A stretch of DNA of 23,229 nucleotides from Candidatus Hydrogenedentota bacterium (GCA_035416745.1 DAOLNV010000036.1:2987-26215); one strand, 5' to 3'; numbered from the stretch's first letter, positions 1-7,103 are shown. A program made the numbers and translations. The notes: generated by a model not told the origin, from the sequence alone.

Positions 1-764
1 ATCACCTGAAGCGCGCGTTCCTGGTCTTCATCGTCCACACTGAATAGCGGGCGGTTGGGCTGCCAGTGCTCGAAATCGCTGGAGAAAGTAATGGAAAACG
101 TGCGTCCATACCTGCTGTAGGTTTTGACAGCCGCCAGGAACCGGCTGCCAATCGTGTCAAAAACGAGTTCCGACTCGTCGCCCGAAGTTATCCGTGTATC
201 GCCGAGTCTGCGCCAGTTCACACAGTCCGCGCTCACAATGGGTTCCCGCCACTCCGCACCGAGCAACCCTTTGTAGCGGTGGGCAGGGTCGGGGTCGCGC
301 TCATCGAAAATCACCCCGTCGAGGGCATTATGCGGCCATGTCGCGTCCGTGCCCGGCTGGATGCGGTTGTTGTTGGCGGAGCCTCCGATGTCGACCATGC
401 CAAGGTCCGGCCGCGTCCAGTGGAGCCCGTCTTCCGAGAAGGCGAGGCATGGCCCGATCCATTCCGGGTGGTCGAGCGGACACGCAATATAGACCATTAC
501 CCATCGTTGGCGGGCCGGATCCCACATGGGAGCAGAGCGGGATTGGATGAATTCGCCGTCCAGGGGCCCTTGGGGTTTCAGTACCGCGCCACGCTTTTCC
601 GGCGAGTGCATCACACGCGTCAGACCGTTCATCTCCGCGACGATGAAATCGTCCAGGAAGAGCTGCCGTTGCTGGAGCGGCAGGCGAAGGGGTGTTTCAG
701 CGCATGTGATGGCCGCAACCGTTACGAGGAGTGTTGTGATTGCTGCTGTTGTTGCTCGCGGCAT
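1..764 (-). CDS. Secreted glycosidase-like propeller protein, N-terminal part (runs off window start)
   Basis: Reading leftwards from ATG at 764, the minus strand stays open for 254 codons to the window edge, so the 3' end is missing. The product starts with a typical signal peptide (about 22 residues, hydrophobic core rich in A/T/V, cleavage after TCA). After it come the motif LFLDDFIVAEMNGLTR near residue 35, a 'MWDPARQRWVMVY' strand, 'FSEDGLHWTRPD' near residue 112 and 'RYKGLLGAEW' near residue 167. This is the pattern of uncharacterised GH32/43/68-like five-bladed propellers common in Planctomycetes and related bacteria. The likely role is binding or cleaving glycans outside the cytoplasm; the substrate is unknown. 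AGGGCGAG lies 5 nt before the ATG. The apparent plus-strand ORFs here are antisense shadows. Confidence 0.7.
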   Translation of the reverse strand, partial: MPRATTAAITTLLVTVAAITCAETPLRLPLQQRQLFLDDFIVAEMNGLTRVMHSPEKRGAVLKPQGPLDGEFIQSRSAPMWDPARQRWVMVYIACPLDHPEWIGPCLAFSEDGLHWTRPDLGMVDIGGSANNNRIQPGTDATWPHNALDGVIFDERDPDPAHRYKGLLGAEWREPIVSADCVNWRRLGDTRITSGDESELVFDTIGSRFLAAVKTYSRYGRTFSITFSSDFEHWQPNRPLFSVDDEDQERALQV

Positions 765-804
765 GAATTCTCGCCCTTGCTTGCGCGTCCGCGTTGAGGA
801 CTGG

Positions 805-833
805 ACTGTAGCATGCCTGGATTTGGTGCGCAA
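805..833 (-). promoter_or_regulatory. Possible sigma-70-type promoter for the partial glycosidase-like gene
   Basis: On the minus strand TTGCGC (828-833) and TACAGT (805-810) are separated by 17 nt, with the predicted start about 35 nt before the ATG at 764. Only 3 of 6 bases match in the -35 and 4 of 6 in the -10, so this is a weak call based on position and spacing. Confidence 0.25.
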
Positions 834-893
834 CACGAAGGAAAGAATACCCAAAAGCGTTGGAGGTTTACGCGGGACGCCGAGGACGCCTTC

Positions 894-927
894 CAAAACA
901 ATATGCCCCAGCATCAGGCCCGGGGCA
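894..927 (-). terminator. Rho-independent terminator after the yjfB-like gene
   Basis: On the minus strand TGCCCC (904-909 on the plus strand as the complementary arm GGGGCA at 922-927) forms a 6-bp perfect stem with a 12-nt loop. It is followed immediately by TATTGTTTT. It lies 33 nt past the stop codon of the small motility gene, so that gene is probably a single-gene transcript. Confidence 0.6.
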
Positions 928-959
928 GGGGTCTTGCACATAACCTTGCGGTGTGCGTG

Positions 960-1145
960 CTACACCGTCATGTTGATGTTGTTGCCGAGTTCCGGGTTCA
1001 CCAGCGCAGTCTGAATCAGTCTTATCACGGCCGCGCCGATTCCTTGCACGACCTCTTGCTGCTTGGCCATGACTGCTGCTTGGTATTGCGTTCGAAACTG
1101 CGCCAGGTTCGTCCCGACGCTGGCAACAGACGAGATATCATTCAT
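960..1145 (-). CDS. yjfB: YjfB-family putative motility protein
   Basis: The product has 61 residues. It begins with a short Ser/Val-rich stretch, continues as a predicted amphipathic helix (residues about 15-48, rich in A, Q, V, M), and ends in 'NPELGNNINMTV'. The small size, helical body and Asn-Pro...Gly-Asn-(Asn/Asp)-Ile end match the YjfB putative motility family (PF14070). The molecular role of that family is not established; it tends to occur in flagellated bacteria. The start is secure: AAGGAGG lies 8 nt upstream of the ATG. The gene has its own terminator and a sigma-28-like promoter, which independently points to flagellar regulation. No other flagellar gene is in the window. Confidence 0.75.
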   Translation of the reverse strand: MNDISSVASVGTNLAQFRTQYQAAVMAKQQEVVQGIGAAVIRLIQTALVNPELGNNINMTV

Positions 1146-1199
1146 CGTTCTGCCCTCCTTGCATCGGGGTTAATAAGTATACTAACTTCTCTGTAACGT

Positions 1200-1227
1200 T
1201 TATCGGCAGATCCTGGCCATTACTTTA
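1200..1227 (-). promoter_or_regulatory. Sigma-28 (FliA)-type flagellar promoter for the yjfB-like gene
   Basis: On the minus strand the sequence reads TAAA (1224-1227), 16 nt, GCCGATAA (1200-1207). The -10 matches the FliA consensus GCCGATAA in 8 of 8 positions, and the -35 matches its TAAA core; the usual spacing is 15 nt, one less than here. The predicted start is about 45-50 nt upstream of the yjfB-like ATG at 1145. A promoter of this class in front of a predicted motility protein is mutually supporting evidence. Confidence 0.65.
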
Positions 1228-1325
1228 ATGGAATTTCGCGTTACCTTTGGTCCGGGCCGTTTCGAGAGCCAAAATTCCATCAAAACTATAAGTACCTGCC
1301 GTTTGGGCGCGTATTGCGGCCAGGA
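1211..1325. repeat. Nested inverted repeats downstream of the SDR gene
   Basis: Outer arms TCCTGGCC (1211-1218) and GGCCAGGA (1318-1325) enclose inner arms ATGGAATTT (1228-1236) and AAATTCCAT (1272-1280). A separate short hairpin, CCATTA-CTT-TAATGG (1217-1231), covers the -35 element of the sigma-28-type promoter. The structure lies just past the SDR stop at 1337 and may help end that operon's transcript, although no U-run follows. Its role is unknown. Confidence 0.4.
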
Positions 1326-1336
1326 AGGTACCCAGA

Positions 1337-2125
1337 TTAACGCATTTCCTGGCCGCCGGTCACGTTGATGGCCTGTCCGGTCAGATACGACGAGTCGTCC
1401 GAGGCCAGAAAAATGACCACGTTGGTGACGTCGCGGTATTGGCATGCGCGCTTCATCGGGACTTGGTCAATGTACTTCTGCCTTACTTCTGCCTCGGTGA
1501 TCCCCTGATTTGCGGCATATTGTTTGAACAGGCTATCCACCCAGAGGGGGGAATCCAGGAGATTGCCAGGGCAGATGCTGTTTATCCGGATGCCCTGTTC
1601 GGCGAACTCGAGTGCCAGGCTCTGGGTGACGCCGATACCGCCGAATTTGCTCGCGGCGTAGGCGCTGTTCCGGAAGCTGCCCTTCTTGCCCGATTTCGAG
1701 TTGATCTGGATGATGGAGCCGCCGCCTGTCTTTAACATGGCGCGCGCGGCTTCACGAGCGCAAGTGAAGTAACCGACAAGGTTTACGTCGATGACCTTGC
1801 GCCACTTTGCAACGTCGAATTCCAGCGAATCGCCAGAGATCAGGATGCCCGCGTTCGACACGAACACGTCCAGACCGCCCAATTCCATGACGTTTTCCTC
1901 GACAGCTTGCCTTACGGCATCGGGGTCCGTCACATCGACGGCCCGTCCGAACACCACGCGGCCCGTCCTCTTCCCGATGATGGCGGCCGACTCTTGCACC
2001 TTGTCGAGCTGGACGTCCCACGCGACAACGTCGCAGCCCTCTTCAGCGAGATGTTCGACGATGGCAGCGCCTAACCCTTGGGCAGCGCCGGTCACAATTG
2101 CTTTACGGTCCTTAAGTCTTTTCAT
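1337..2125 (-). CDS. srlD: SDR dehydrogenase of the sorbitol-6-phosphate 2-dehydrogenase (SrlD) type
   Basis: The product has 262 residues, the usual SDR length. It shows the NAD(P) motif TGAAQGLG (12-19), NAG (91-93), N115, catalytic S143 and YAASK (Y156, K160). The stretches 'IIQINSKSGKKGS', 'KFGGIGVTQSLALE', 'VPMKRACQYRDV' and 'TGQAINVTGGQ' resemble Escherichia coli SrlD, which oxidises D-sorbitol 6-phosphate to fructose 6-phosphate. The real substrate may be another polyol or sugar phosphate. An upstream in-frame extension of 150 codons is an Arg-rich antisense translation of the dehydrogenase gene and is not part of the protein. The ATG at 2125 overlaps the upstream stop by one base (TAATG), so the two genes are translationally coupled. 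It is the last gene of the operon. Confidence 0.82.
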   Translation of the reverse strand: MKRLKDRKAIVTGAAQGLGAAIVEHLAEEGCDVVAWDVQLDKVQESAAIIGKRTGRVVFGRAVDVTDPDAVRQAVEENVMELGGLDVFVSNAGILISGDSLEFDVAKWRKVIDVNLVGYFTCAREAARAMLKTGGGSIIQINSKSGKKGSFRNSAYAASKFGGIGVTQSLALEFAEQGIRINSICPGNLLDSPLWVDSLFKQYAANQGITEAEVRQKYIDQVPMKRACQYRDVTNVVIFLASDDSSYLTGQAINVTGGQEMR

Positions 2126-3735
2126 TACAGGTACTTCTCCAACAGGGCGGCCTCGGCTTCTTTGGTCCAGCAGCCCTGAGGCCCCAGCTTGTCCTTCAGT
2201 TCGGGGATCCTGGCTGGAACGTCTTCCAATGCCATGAGCGGCATGTCGAGGATCTGGGTGTAGATGACCGTCTTGCCCGGGAACCGTGCGTCTCGAACGC
2301 CTTCGAGGCCCTCGCGCGCGCTGTTCAGTCCCCCGATCGCCGCGACGCTCATGTCGGTGTTTAATTCGCCCTTCTCGACCATTTCGAGGATGCGGCGCAA
2401 GTCGCGGATGCGCGACCCGCTGGATCCGATGATCTTCACGCCGCGGCAGAGGTCGCTGAGCATGATTTGGGCGGGGTTGCCGATGGGAATGCCGGCGAAC
2501 ACGTTGACGATCGCGTTGTCCGAGGCGAACCCGCACGCCTGCGTGACCAGTGGCGCAACCGGCGCAAGGACGCACACGTCATTGTAACCGTTCGGGGACA
2601 GTTCTCGAATCTTCGAGTTCATTTCATCCTGGGAACCGAACTGGGCGGGGGAGAGCGTGAACAGTTCGACCCCCTTGGCCTTGGCCATGTCGCCGAAACG
2701 CAGCTCGATATGGTCGAGGCGTTCGCGGTCCAAGTCGGTGACCACGACCCGCCTTGAGCCGCAGGGCAGTTCAATGGCCCGCTGGACGTGCATCTGCCCC
2801 ATGGGGCCGCCCGCACCGATAAACAGCGAGTTGCCCTGCGCCAGCAGGTCCGCCCGGGCATTCGCTTTTCCTGCTGCCCCAACGTCGCTGCCGCCGCCAT
2901 AAAACCGAAGGCTTTCGTAGTGGATTCGGCCCACATCGAGAGTCACCATGCCGTCTTCCGCGGGCTTCCCCAAGAGAAACATGACGCCGCCCTTGGCGAG
3001 TTTGCCGGCGAGAGCGCCGACGATGCCGGGCGTCGGGTTTGGCACGACGATGTCGTCGAAAGGCCCGTCCGGCACACTCTCGAGACTGGCGGCGACCACG
3101 CTCGCTCCGGGATACGCGCGTTTGGCGGCGCCGGCATCATTGGATATGACGAGCATTTTGCCGCCTTCTTTTGGGATGATGCGGTCTTCGAGGTTGTAGG
3201 ACATCTCGACGCACGCCCACGGTTCCGACAAGGCCGATTGGCTGTAGCCGGTGTCATTCTGCACGGGGAGCAGATAACAGCCTTCGTCGCCCGCGAGCGC
3301 GCGCTCGTCAAGGTAACAGTATTGCGCCAGCCCGCCGGGAATGAGGTAGCCGAACGCGTAACCCAACCCGTTGTAATAGATGTCGGCCTGGACGATGTAG
3401 CGCTCGCCCTTCTTGAACGTGTCTTGCCATTGTTTTCCGACAGCCGCCACCGTGGCGGAGCATTCGTGGCCCAAGACGGTGGGCTCGGTCGCGAGGTCCC
3501 GGCCGCGCAAGCGAGGATGCGCACTGCCCTGTTTGATGATCTTGATGTCCGACAAACACAAGCCCAGGGCGTCTACGCGGAGAACGATCTCGTTGTCCCT
3601 GGGCGGGCGCAGCTCCAGCGTGGTTGGTTTGCCGTCTTTTCCGATGTTCTCAAACCCTGCTCCGAAAATCTGCCAAGCCTTGTATGTCTTCGGCAACGGG
3701 TGTCTTGCTTTGCGATAGTCGTCTAACTTGGCCAC
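2125..3735 (-). CDS. Oversized zinc-dependent MDR (alcohol dehydrogenase-like) sugar-phosphate dehydrogenase
   Basis: The product has 536 residues, against about 340-410 for ordinary medium-chain dehydrogenases. The GroES-like domain carries the catalytic zinc set C60, H90-E91 (GHE) and E171 (SEPWACVE). Residues about 192-285 resemble the second half of an MDR cofactor domain ('GKLAKGGVMFLLGKP...GRIHYESLRFYGGGSD'). They are followed by a complete Rossmann unit starting 'SLFIGAGGPMGQMH' (303-316), with an acidic strand end at D334. The cofactor-binding part therefore looks partly duplicated or inserted. The L-sorbose-1-phosphate reductase/sorbitol dehydrogenase group is the nearest functional guess; the substrate is not provable here. 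The GTG start is supported by AGGAAGGAG 8 nt upstream. It is 28 nt downstream of the aldolase gene and coupled to the SDR gene by a TAATG overlap. Confidence 0.78.
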   Translation of the reverse strand: MAKLDDYRKARHPLPKTYKAWQIFGAGFENIGKDGKPTTLELRPPRDNEIVLRVDALGLCLSDIKIIKQGSAHPRLRGRDLATEPTVLGHECSATVAAVGKQWQDTFKKGERYIVQADIYYNGLGYAFGYLIPGGLAQYCYLDERALAGDEGCYLLPVQNDTGYSQSALSEPWACVEMSYNLEDRIIPKEGGKMLVISNDAGAAKRAYPGASVVAASLESVPDGPFDDIVVPNPTPGIVGALAGKLAKGGVMFLLGKPAEDGMVTLDVGRIHYESLRFYGGGSDVGAAGKANARADLLAQGNSLFIGAGGPMGQMHVQRAIELPCGSRRVVVTDLDRERLDHIELRFGDMAKAKGVELFTLSPAQFGSQDEMNSKIRELSPNGYNDVCVLAPVAPLVTQACGFASDNAIVNVFAGIPIGNPAQIMLSDLCRGVKIIGSSGSRIRDLRRILEMVEKGELNTDMSVAAIGGLNSAREGLEGVRDARFPGKTVIYTQILDMPLMALEDVPARIPELKDKLGPQGCWTKEAEAALLEKYL

Positions 3736-3763
3736 AACGGCGTCTCCTTCCTGGGATTCGTAG

Positions 3764-4525
3764 CTATTGGTTTCCGGTGATGGTTTTCAGGCGGTAGGCC
3801 TCGTCGGGCCGGGTGAAAATACGCGCCACGTCCTTCGGGGCGAGGAAATTGGGCCCGCCCATGGCGTATGTTCCCACGATGACTTTCGATGATTTCTCGG
3901 TCATCTCGGTACCGCTGGCGACGGCCCGCGGCGAATTCCCCATGACGATGAGCCCGTGATTCTGCATCATGATCACCGAGGGCAGCACGCCTTGCTCGTC
4001 AACGTATGCCTCGAACCGTTTCTTGACCTCGCGGGCCAGGGGAAGGCCCGGGTCCGTGTAGGGAACATATACGGACTTGTGCTTCATCGAGACGATCTGG
4101 TCGGGGAACAGCCGTCCCTCGACCGCCTCTTCGCATTTTTTCGAGCACAGCAGCGTGGCGGTATACGTGGGATGCGTGTGGCCAATGAACGAGAACTCGG
4201 GCACCTGGAGCAGAATCGCGTGCAGGATTGCCTCGACCGAAGGCCGCTTGCCCTCGGGCGGGTCGATCATGGCATGCTGAAACGCCTCCTGCACCTCCTT
4301 ATCGCCCGCGCCCAGATCATCCAGCAGCGGCGTCACTTTCGAGATCGACACCTTCACGAAACCGTTCGCGTCGATGTTTACCATCGAGGTCCCCGAAGCT
4401 TTGACATAAAAAGTGTCGTCGTCTATACGCGCCGACGTGTTGCCCTCCCCGAGGATGGCAAATTCCTTCGCAGGATTCGCCAGGTACCGTGTCATTTCTA
4501 TCAATTGCGGCAGTACATCGCTCAT
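3764..4525 (-). CDS. Class II aldolase/adducin-family sugar-phosphate aldolase
   Basis: The 253-residue product has the landmarks of zinc-dependent class II aldolases related to fuculose-1-phosphate aldolase (FucA), ribulose-5-phosphate 4-epimerase (AraD) and rhamnulose-1-phosphate aldolase (RhaD). These are GEGNTS (26-31) and SGTS (44-47) for phosphate binding, E98 in 'PSVEAILH' as the likely catalytic acid/base, HTH (H116, H118) and H190 in 'MQNHGL' as zinc ligands. Such enzymes cleave a ketose 1-phosphate to dihydroxyacetone phosphate plus an aldehyde, or epimerise at C4. It is the first gene of the aldolase-MDR-SDR operon, which suggests that a polyol or sugar phosphate is oxidised by the two dehydrogenases and cleaved here. 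AAAAGGGA lies about 10 nt before the ATG. No signal peptide is present, so it is cytoplasmic. Confidence 0.8.
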   Translation of the reverse strand: MSDVLPQLIEMTRYLANPAKEFAILGEGNTSARIDDDTFYVKASGTSMVNIDANGFVKVSISKVTPLLDDLGAGDKEVQEAFQHAMIDPPEGKRPSVEAILHAILLQVPEFSFIGHTHPTYTATLLCSKKCEEAVEGRLFPDQIVSMKHKSVYVPYTDPGLPLAREVKKRFEAYVDEQGVLPSVIMMQNHGLIVMGNSPRAVASGTEMTEKSSKVIVGTYAMGGPNFLAPKDVARIFTRPDEAYRLKTITGNQ

Positions 4526-4727
4526 AGTCCGGTCCCTTTTCTCACATCATGGATATACAGAATATGCGAATCTCCGCCCTGAACACCGTTGTTTCCGGAA
4601 GAAAAACGATGTCCTCCTGGCGGGAATGCGCTGTTTCAGGAAGTATAGCAATTCGGGGAAGGGGTTATGAAGTCCGCGGATGTCCGCGCAAGGCCCCGGT
4701 TCCGGCTGGTTCCTCGCTTGAGGCGCG
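4526..4727. other. Intergenic region upstream of the sugar operon
   Basis: No gene is seen. On the minus strand TATTCT (about 50 nt before the aldolase ATG) could be a -10 box, but no good -35 is present. A perfect 8-bp palindrome TTCCGGAA lies at 4593-4600 upstream of it and is a possible operator half of the kind used by sugar-responsive repressors. No regulator gene is nearby to pair it with. Confidence 0.25.
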
Positions 4728-5222
4728 TCAGTTCCGATTGGGGCCGGGCTTGGGGTGGTTGGCGGCGTCTTCGCGGATGCGCCGGAAGAAATTGGTCAAG
4801 AGCCTTCCGCATTCCTCCGCCATCAGACCGGAGAACAGCCTGGGGTTGTGGTTGAAGCGGGAATCTTCGAGCAGGTTCATCAGGCTGCCGCACATCCCTG
4901 CTTTCGGGTCATGCGCTCCGAAATACACTTCGGCGATACGCGCCAATATGATTGCGCCCGCGCACATTGCGCAGGGTTCAAGGGTGACATAGAGCTTGGC
5001 GCCCTCCAGACGCCAGCTCTTGTAGTGCGCCGCTGCTTGCGTGATTGCGAGTATCTCGGCGTGGGCAGTAGGGTCTTGAAGGAGTTCCCGCTGGTTATGA
5101 GCTTTGCCAACGATTTGGCCTTCGCTGACGATAACGCAGCCAATGGGCACCTCGCCGATCTCGAGAGCCCGCTCGGCTTCGCGCAGCGCATACTCCATGT
5201 ATCTGTGATCGTCATCCAGCAT
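4728..5222 (-). CDS. tadA: tRNA-specific adenosine deaminase TadA (A34 to inosine)
   Basis: The product has 164 residues from the ATG at 5222, the usual TadA length. It carries the cytidine/deoxycytidylate deaminase zinc site H54-A-E56 ('TAHAEI') and PC84AMC87, plus the 'EVPIGCVIV' strand (24-32) and 'N43'. TadA converts the wobble adenosine of tRNA-Arg(ACG) to inosine. A longer reading back to GTG 5330 adds 36 residues without family similarity and without a ribosome site, so it is rejected. The chosen ATG also lacks a clear Shine-Dalgarno; the DNA just upstream holds TTGACA-17-CAGAAT on the minus strand, which would give an almost leaderless mRNA. It is not tightly linked to the sugar operon (about 200 nt gap). 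Confidence 0.88.
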   Translation of the reverse strand: MLDDDHRYMEYALREAERALEIGEVPIGCVIVSEGQIVGKAHNQRELLQDPTAHAEILAITQAAAHYKSWRLEGAKLYVTLEPCAMCAGAIILARIAEVYFGAHDPKAGMCGSLMNLLEDSRFNHNPRLFSGLMAEECGRLLTNFFRRIREDAANHPKPGPNRN

Positions 5223-5612
5223 ATCGCGGAGGATTCTGTCGCGTGGACGGGCCAATGTCAAATCGTGAGAGAAGGCGGGAGCAAGAGTGCGCCAGGGAAA
5301 TCTCGCGGCGTGTGGCGCCCCTTGGAACACCGCGGCCAGATCTATTACTTAATGAGTATTCGACTCAAGGTCCCGATCCAGATATAGTGGGGCACGTGCA
5401 GAGCGCCGCATTGATGTGAATAATCTGAAAACGTGCTGAACTTACGGGTCGAGATGAGATGGGAAGGAGTGTTAAGAGTCAGAAGGTTTGACAACCTCGA
5501 ACACGGCATACTACCGTAAAGCACGGCCGGTTATCGAACGGACGACGGCTCTTCAGGGTCGAGAAGGGCGGCGCCGGTTTCGATGCGCCATCTATGCGAA
5601 CAGGACAACGGC
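5223..5612. other. Divergent intergenic region between tadA and the sigma-factor gene
   Basis: About 390 bases without a convincing gene. On the minus strand, TTGACA-17-CAGAAT ends about 10 nt before the tadA ATG. On the plus strand, TTGACA at 5488-5493 is followed 15 nt later by TACTAC (5509-5514), a candidate promoter for the sigma-factor gene with short spacing. No regulatory RNA structure was recognised. Confidence 0.35.
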
Positions 5613-6443
5613 ATGCAGAAGATCAAGGACGGAAGCTTAAGCACCTATCTGGGCGAGATATCGAGAATCCCTCTCCTCTCGACCACGGAGGAGGTGCGTC
5701 TTGCGCGCCGGGCCCAGCAGGGCGACGGCGACGCGCGCCGCAAGCTTATCGTCTCGAATCTGCGGCTGGTGGTAAGTATCGCCAAAAAGTATTTGTATTA
5801 CGGTTTGCCGCTCCAGGACCTCATTGAAGAAGGCAACGTCGGGCTTATGAAGGCGGTCGAGCGCTACGACCCCGACCGGGGCTGCAAATTCTCAACATAT
5901 GCCACATGGTGGATACGGCAGGCAATCACCCGAGCCCTTTCGAACTACGGACGAACGGTGCGCATTCCCGTGTACGTTACCGACAACATTGCCAAGTATA
6001 AGAAGGCCGCGGAAGAGCTCTATATCAAGAGCGGCAAAAAACCCGACCCGGAAGAAGTGGCGAAAGTCCTGGGCATCAAAGTCGCGGAAGCCCAGAAGCT
6101 TCAGTCGTTCGTGGAAGACGTCAGCCCTCTCGACAGACTCGAGAGTACCGACGAAGACATGGGGCGGGGCATTCCCGAGAGCCTCGAGCCGCGGCGCATT
6201 GACGAGGCCGTCGTCCAGATCGAGATCGACCAGCAGCTCGAGCAACTGATGGCTCAGCTGACGGGCCGCGAGGCCGAGATCATGCGGTATCGGTATGGCC
6301 TTACCGACGGACAGGCGCATACCCTCGAGGAAACCGGCAAGCAGTTTGGGTTGACGCGCGAGCGCATCCGCCAGATCGAGAAGGACGTGATGCGCCGGCT
6401 GCGATTCTTTGTGGCGGAACACGCCGAAGACTTCATGCCTTGA
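5613..6443 (+). CDS. RNA polymerase sigma factor, sigma-70 family (RpoD/RpoS-like, no region 1.1)
   Basis: The product has 276 residues from ATG 5613. Region 1.2 is 'DGSLSTYLGEISRIPLL' (6-22); region 2 runs from about 39-109, with 'DLIEEGNVGLMKAVERYD' and the -10 recognition/melting segment 'FSTYATWWIRQAITRAL'. Region 3 is about 120-190, and region 4 'LTGREAEIMRYRYGL...TRERIRQIEKDVMRRLR' (216-264) holds the -35-binding helix-turn-helix. Region 1.1 and the long non-conserved insert of primary sigma factors are absent, so this is a group 2-type or compact principal sigma. ATG 5583, ten codons upstream, is an alternative start; ATG 5613 has AGGA 8 nt before it and begins where homology starts. 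It reads alone, ahead of apt, which has its own promoter. Confidence 0.9.
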   Translation: MQKIKDGSLSTYLGEISRIPLLSTTEEVRLARRAQQGDGDARRKLIVSNLRLVVSIAKKYLYYGLPLQDLIEEGNVGLMKAVERYDPDRGCKFSTYATWWIRQAITRALSNYGRTVRIPVYVTDNIAKYKKAAEELYIKSGKKPDPEEVAKVLGIKVAEAQKLQSFVEDVSPLDRLESTDEDMGRGIPESLEPRRIDEAVVQIEIDQQLEQLMAQLTGREAEIMRYRYGLTDGQAHTLEETGKQFGLTRERIRQIEKDVMRRLRFFVAEHAEDFMP

Positions 6444-6486
6444 CCAGGCTTCGAGAGCCCCGTTTTCCGGCGCGACCAGCAACGAA

Positions 6487-6516
6487 TTGACCGGAAATGG
6501 GTCGTATCTGTATAAC
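6487..6516 (+). promoter_or_regulatory. Sigma-70-type promoter for apt-HAD
   Basis: TTGACC (6487-6492) and TATAAC (6511-6516) are 18 nt apart; each matches the consensus in 5 of 6 positions. The predicted start is about 50 nt upstream of the apt ATG. The leader carries a perfect 6-bp hairpin, GCCGCC-CCA-GGCGGC (6523-6537), without a U-run. Confidence 0.55.
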
Positions 6517-6572
6517 CCTTCCGCCGCCCCAGGCGGCAGTGTGCGGCTCTGTAGAGGAAGGAAACTCAGACG

Positions 6573-7094
6573 ATGGACTTGGAAGCACTGATCCGCAACG
6601 TGCCGGATTTCCCTAAACCCGGCATTCAGTTCAAGGATATAACCACCTTGCTGAAGAACGGTCCTGCCTTCAAGCACATCATTGACGGTTGGCGGGACAG
6701 GTACGCGGACCGGGGCGTCGATGCGATTGTGGGCGCCGAGGCCCGCGGGTTCATGTTCGGCGGCGCTCTCGCGTACGCCCTCGGGTTACCGTTCGTACCG
6801 GTGCGTAAACCCGGAAAACTGCCCGCCGAAACGCTCTCTGAGACGTTCCAACTCGAGTACGGTACGGATACGCTTGAGATTCATAAGGATGCCTTAAATG
6901 CCGGGGAGCGCGTCGTGCTGATTGACGATTTGCTGGCGACGGGCGGCACCATGGAGGCCGTCGCCAAGCTCGTCGAGCGGCTTGGCGCCGAGATTGTCGA
7001 GATAGCGTTCGTGATCGAATTGCCCTTATTGAAGGGTCGCGAACGGTTACGGGCTTACCCTGTCCATACACTGGTCGAATTCATGGTGGAATAG
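6573..7094 (+). CDS. apt: Adenine phosphoribosyltransferase
   Basis: The 173-residue product is full length for Apt, which makes AMP from adenine and PRPP in purine salvage. Landmarks are 'VPDFPKPGIQFKDITTLL' near the N terminus (10-27), 'GAEARGF' (54-60), 'PVRKPGKLP' (76-84) and the PRPP loop 'VVLIDDLLATGGT' (114-126), with the two acidic residues followed by the small-residue turn. GAGGAAGGAA lies about 10 nt upstream of the ATG. The next gene starts 9 nt after the stop, so the two are co-transcribed. Confidence 0.95.
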   Translation: MDLEALIRNVPDFPKPGIQFKDITTLLKNGPAFKHIIDGWRDRYADRGVDAIVGAEARGFMFGGALAYALGLPFVPVRKPGKLPAETLSETFQLEYGTDTLEIHKDALNAGERVVLIDDLLATGGTMEAVAKLVERLGAEIVEIAFVIELPLLKGRERLRAYPVHTLVEFMVE

Positions 7095-7103
7095 CGAGGA
7101 ATT

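Noticed and set aside
2126..2575. 150-codon upstream extension of the SDR gene
   Set aside because: It is the antisense-frame translation of the MDR gene, Arg/His-rich and unlike any SDR N terminus; the ATG at 2125 begins the conserved NAD-binding fold.
2788..3726. 312-codon plus-strand ORF
   Set aside because: Lies fully opposite the MDR dehydrogenase, whose zinc and Rossmann motifs are intact; a high-GC antisense shadow.
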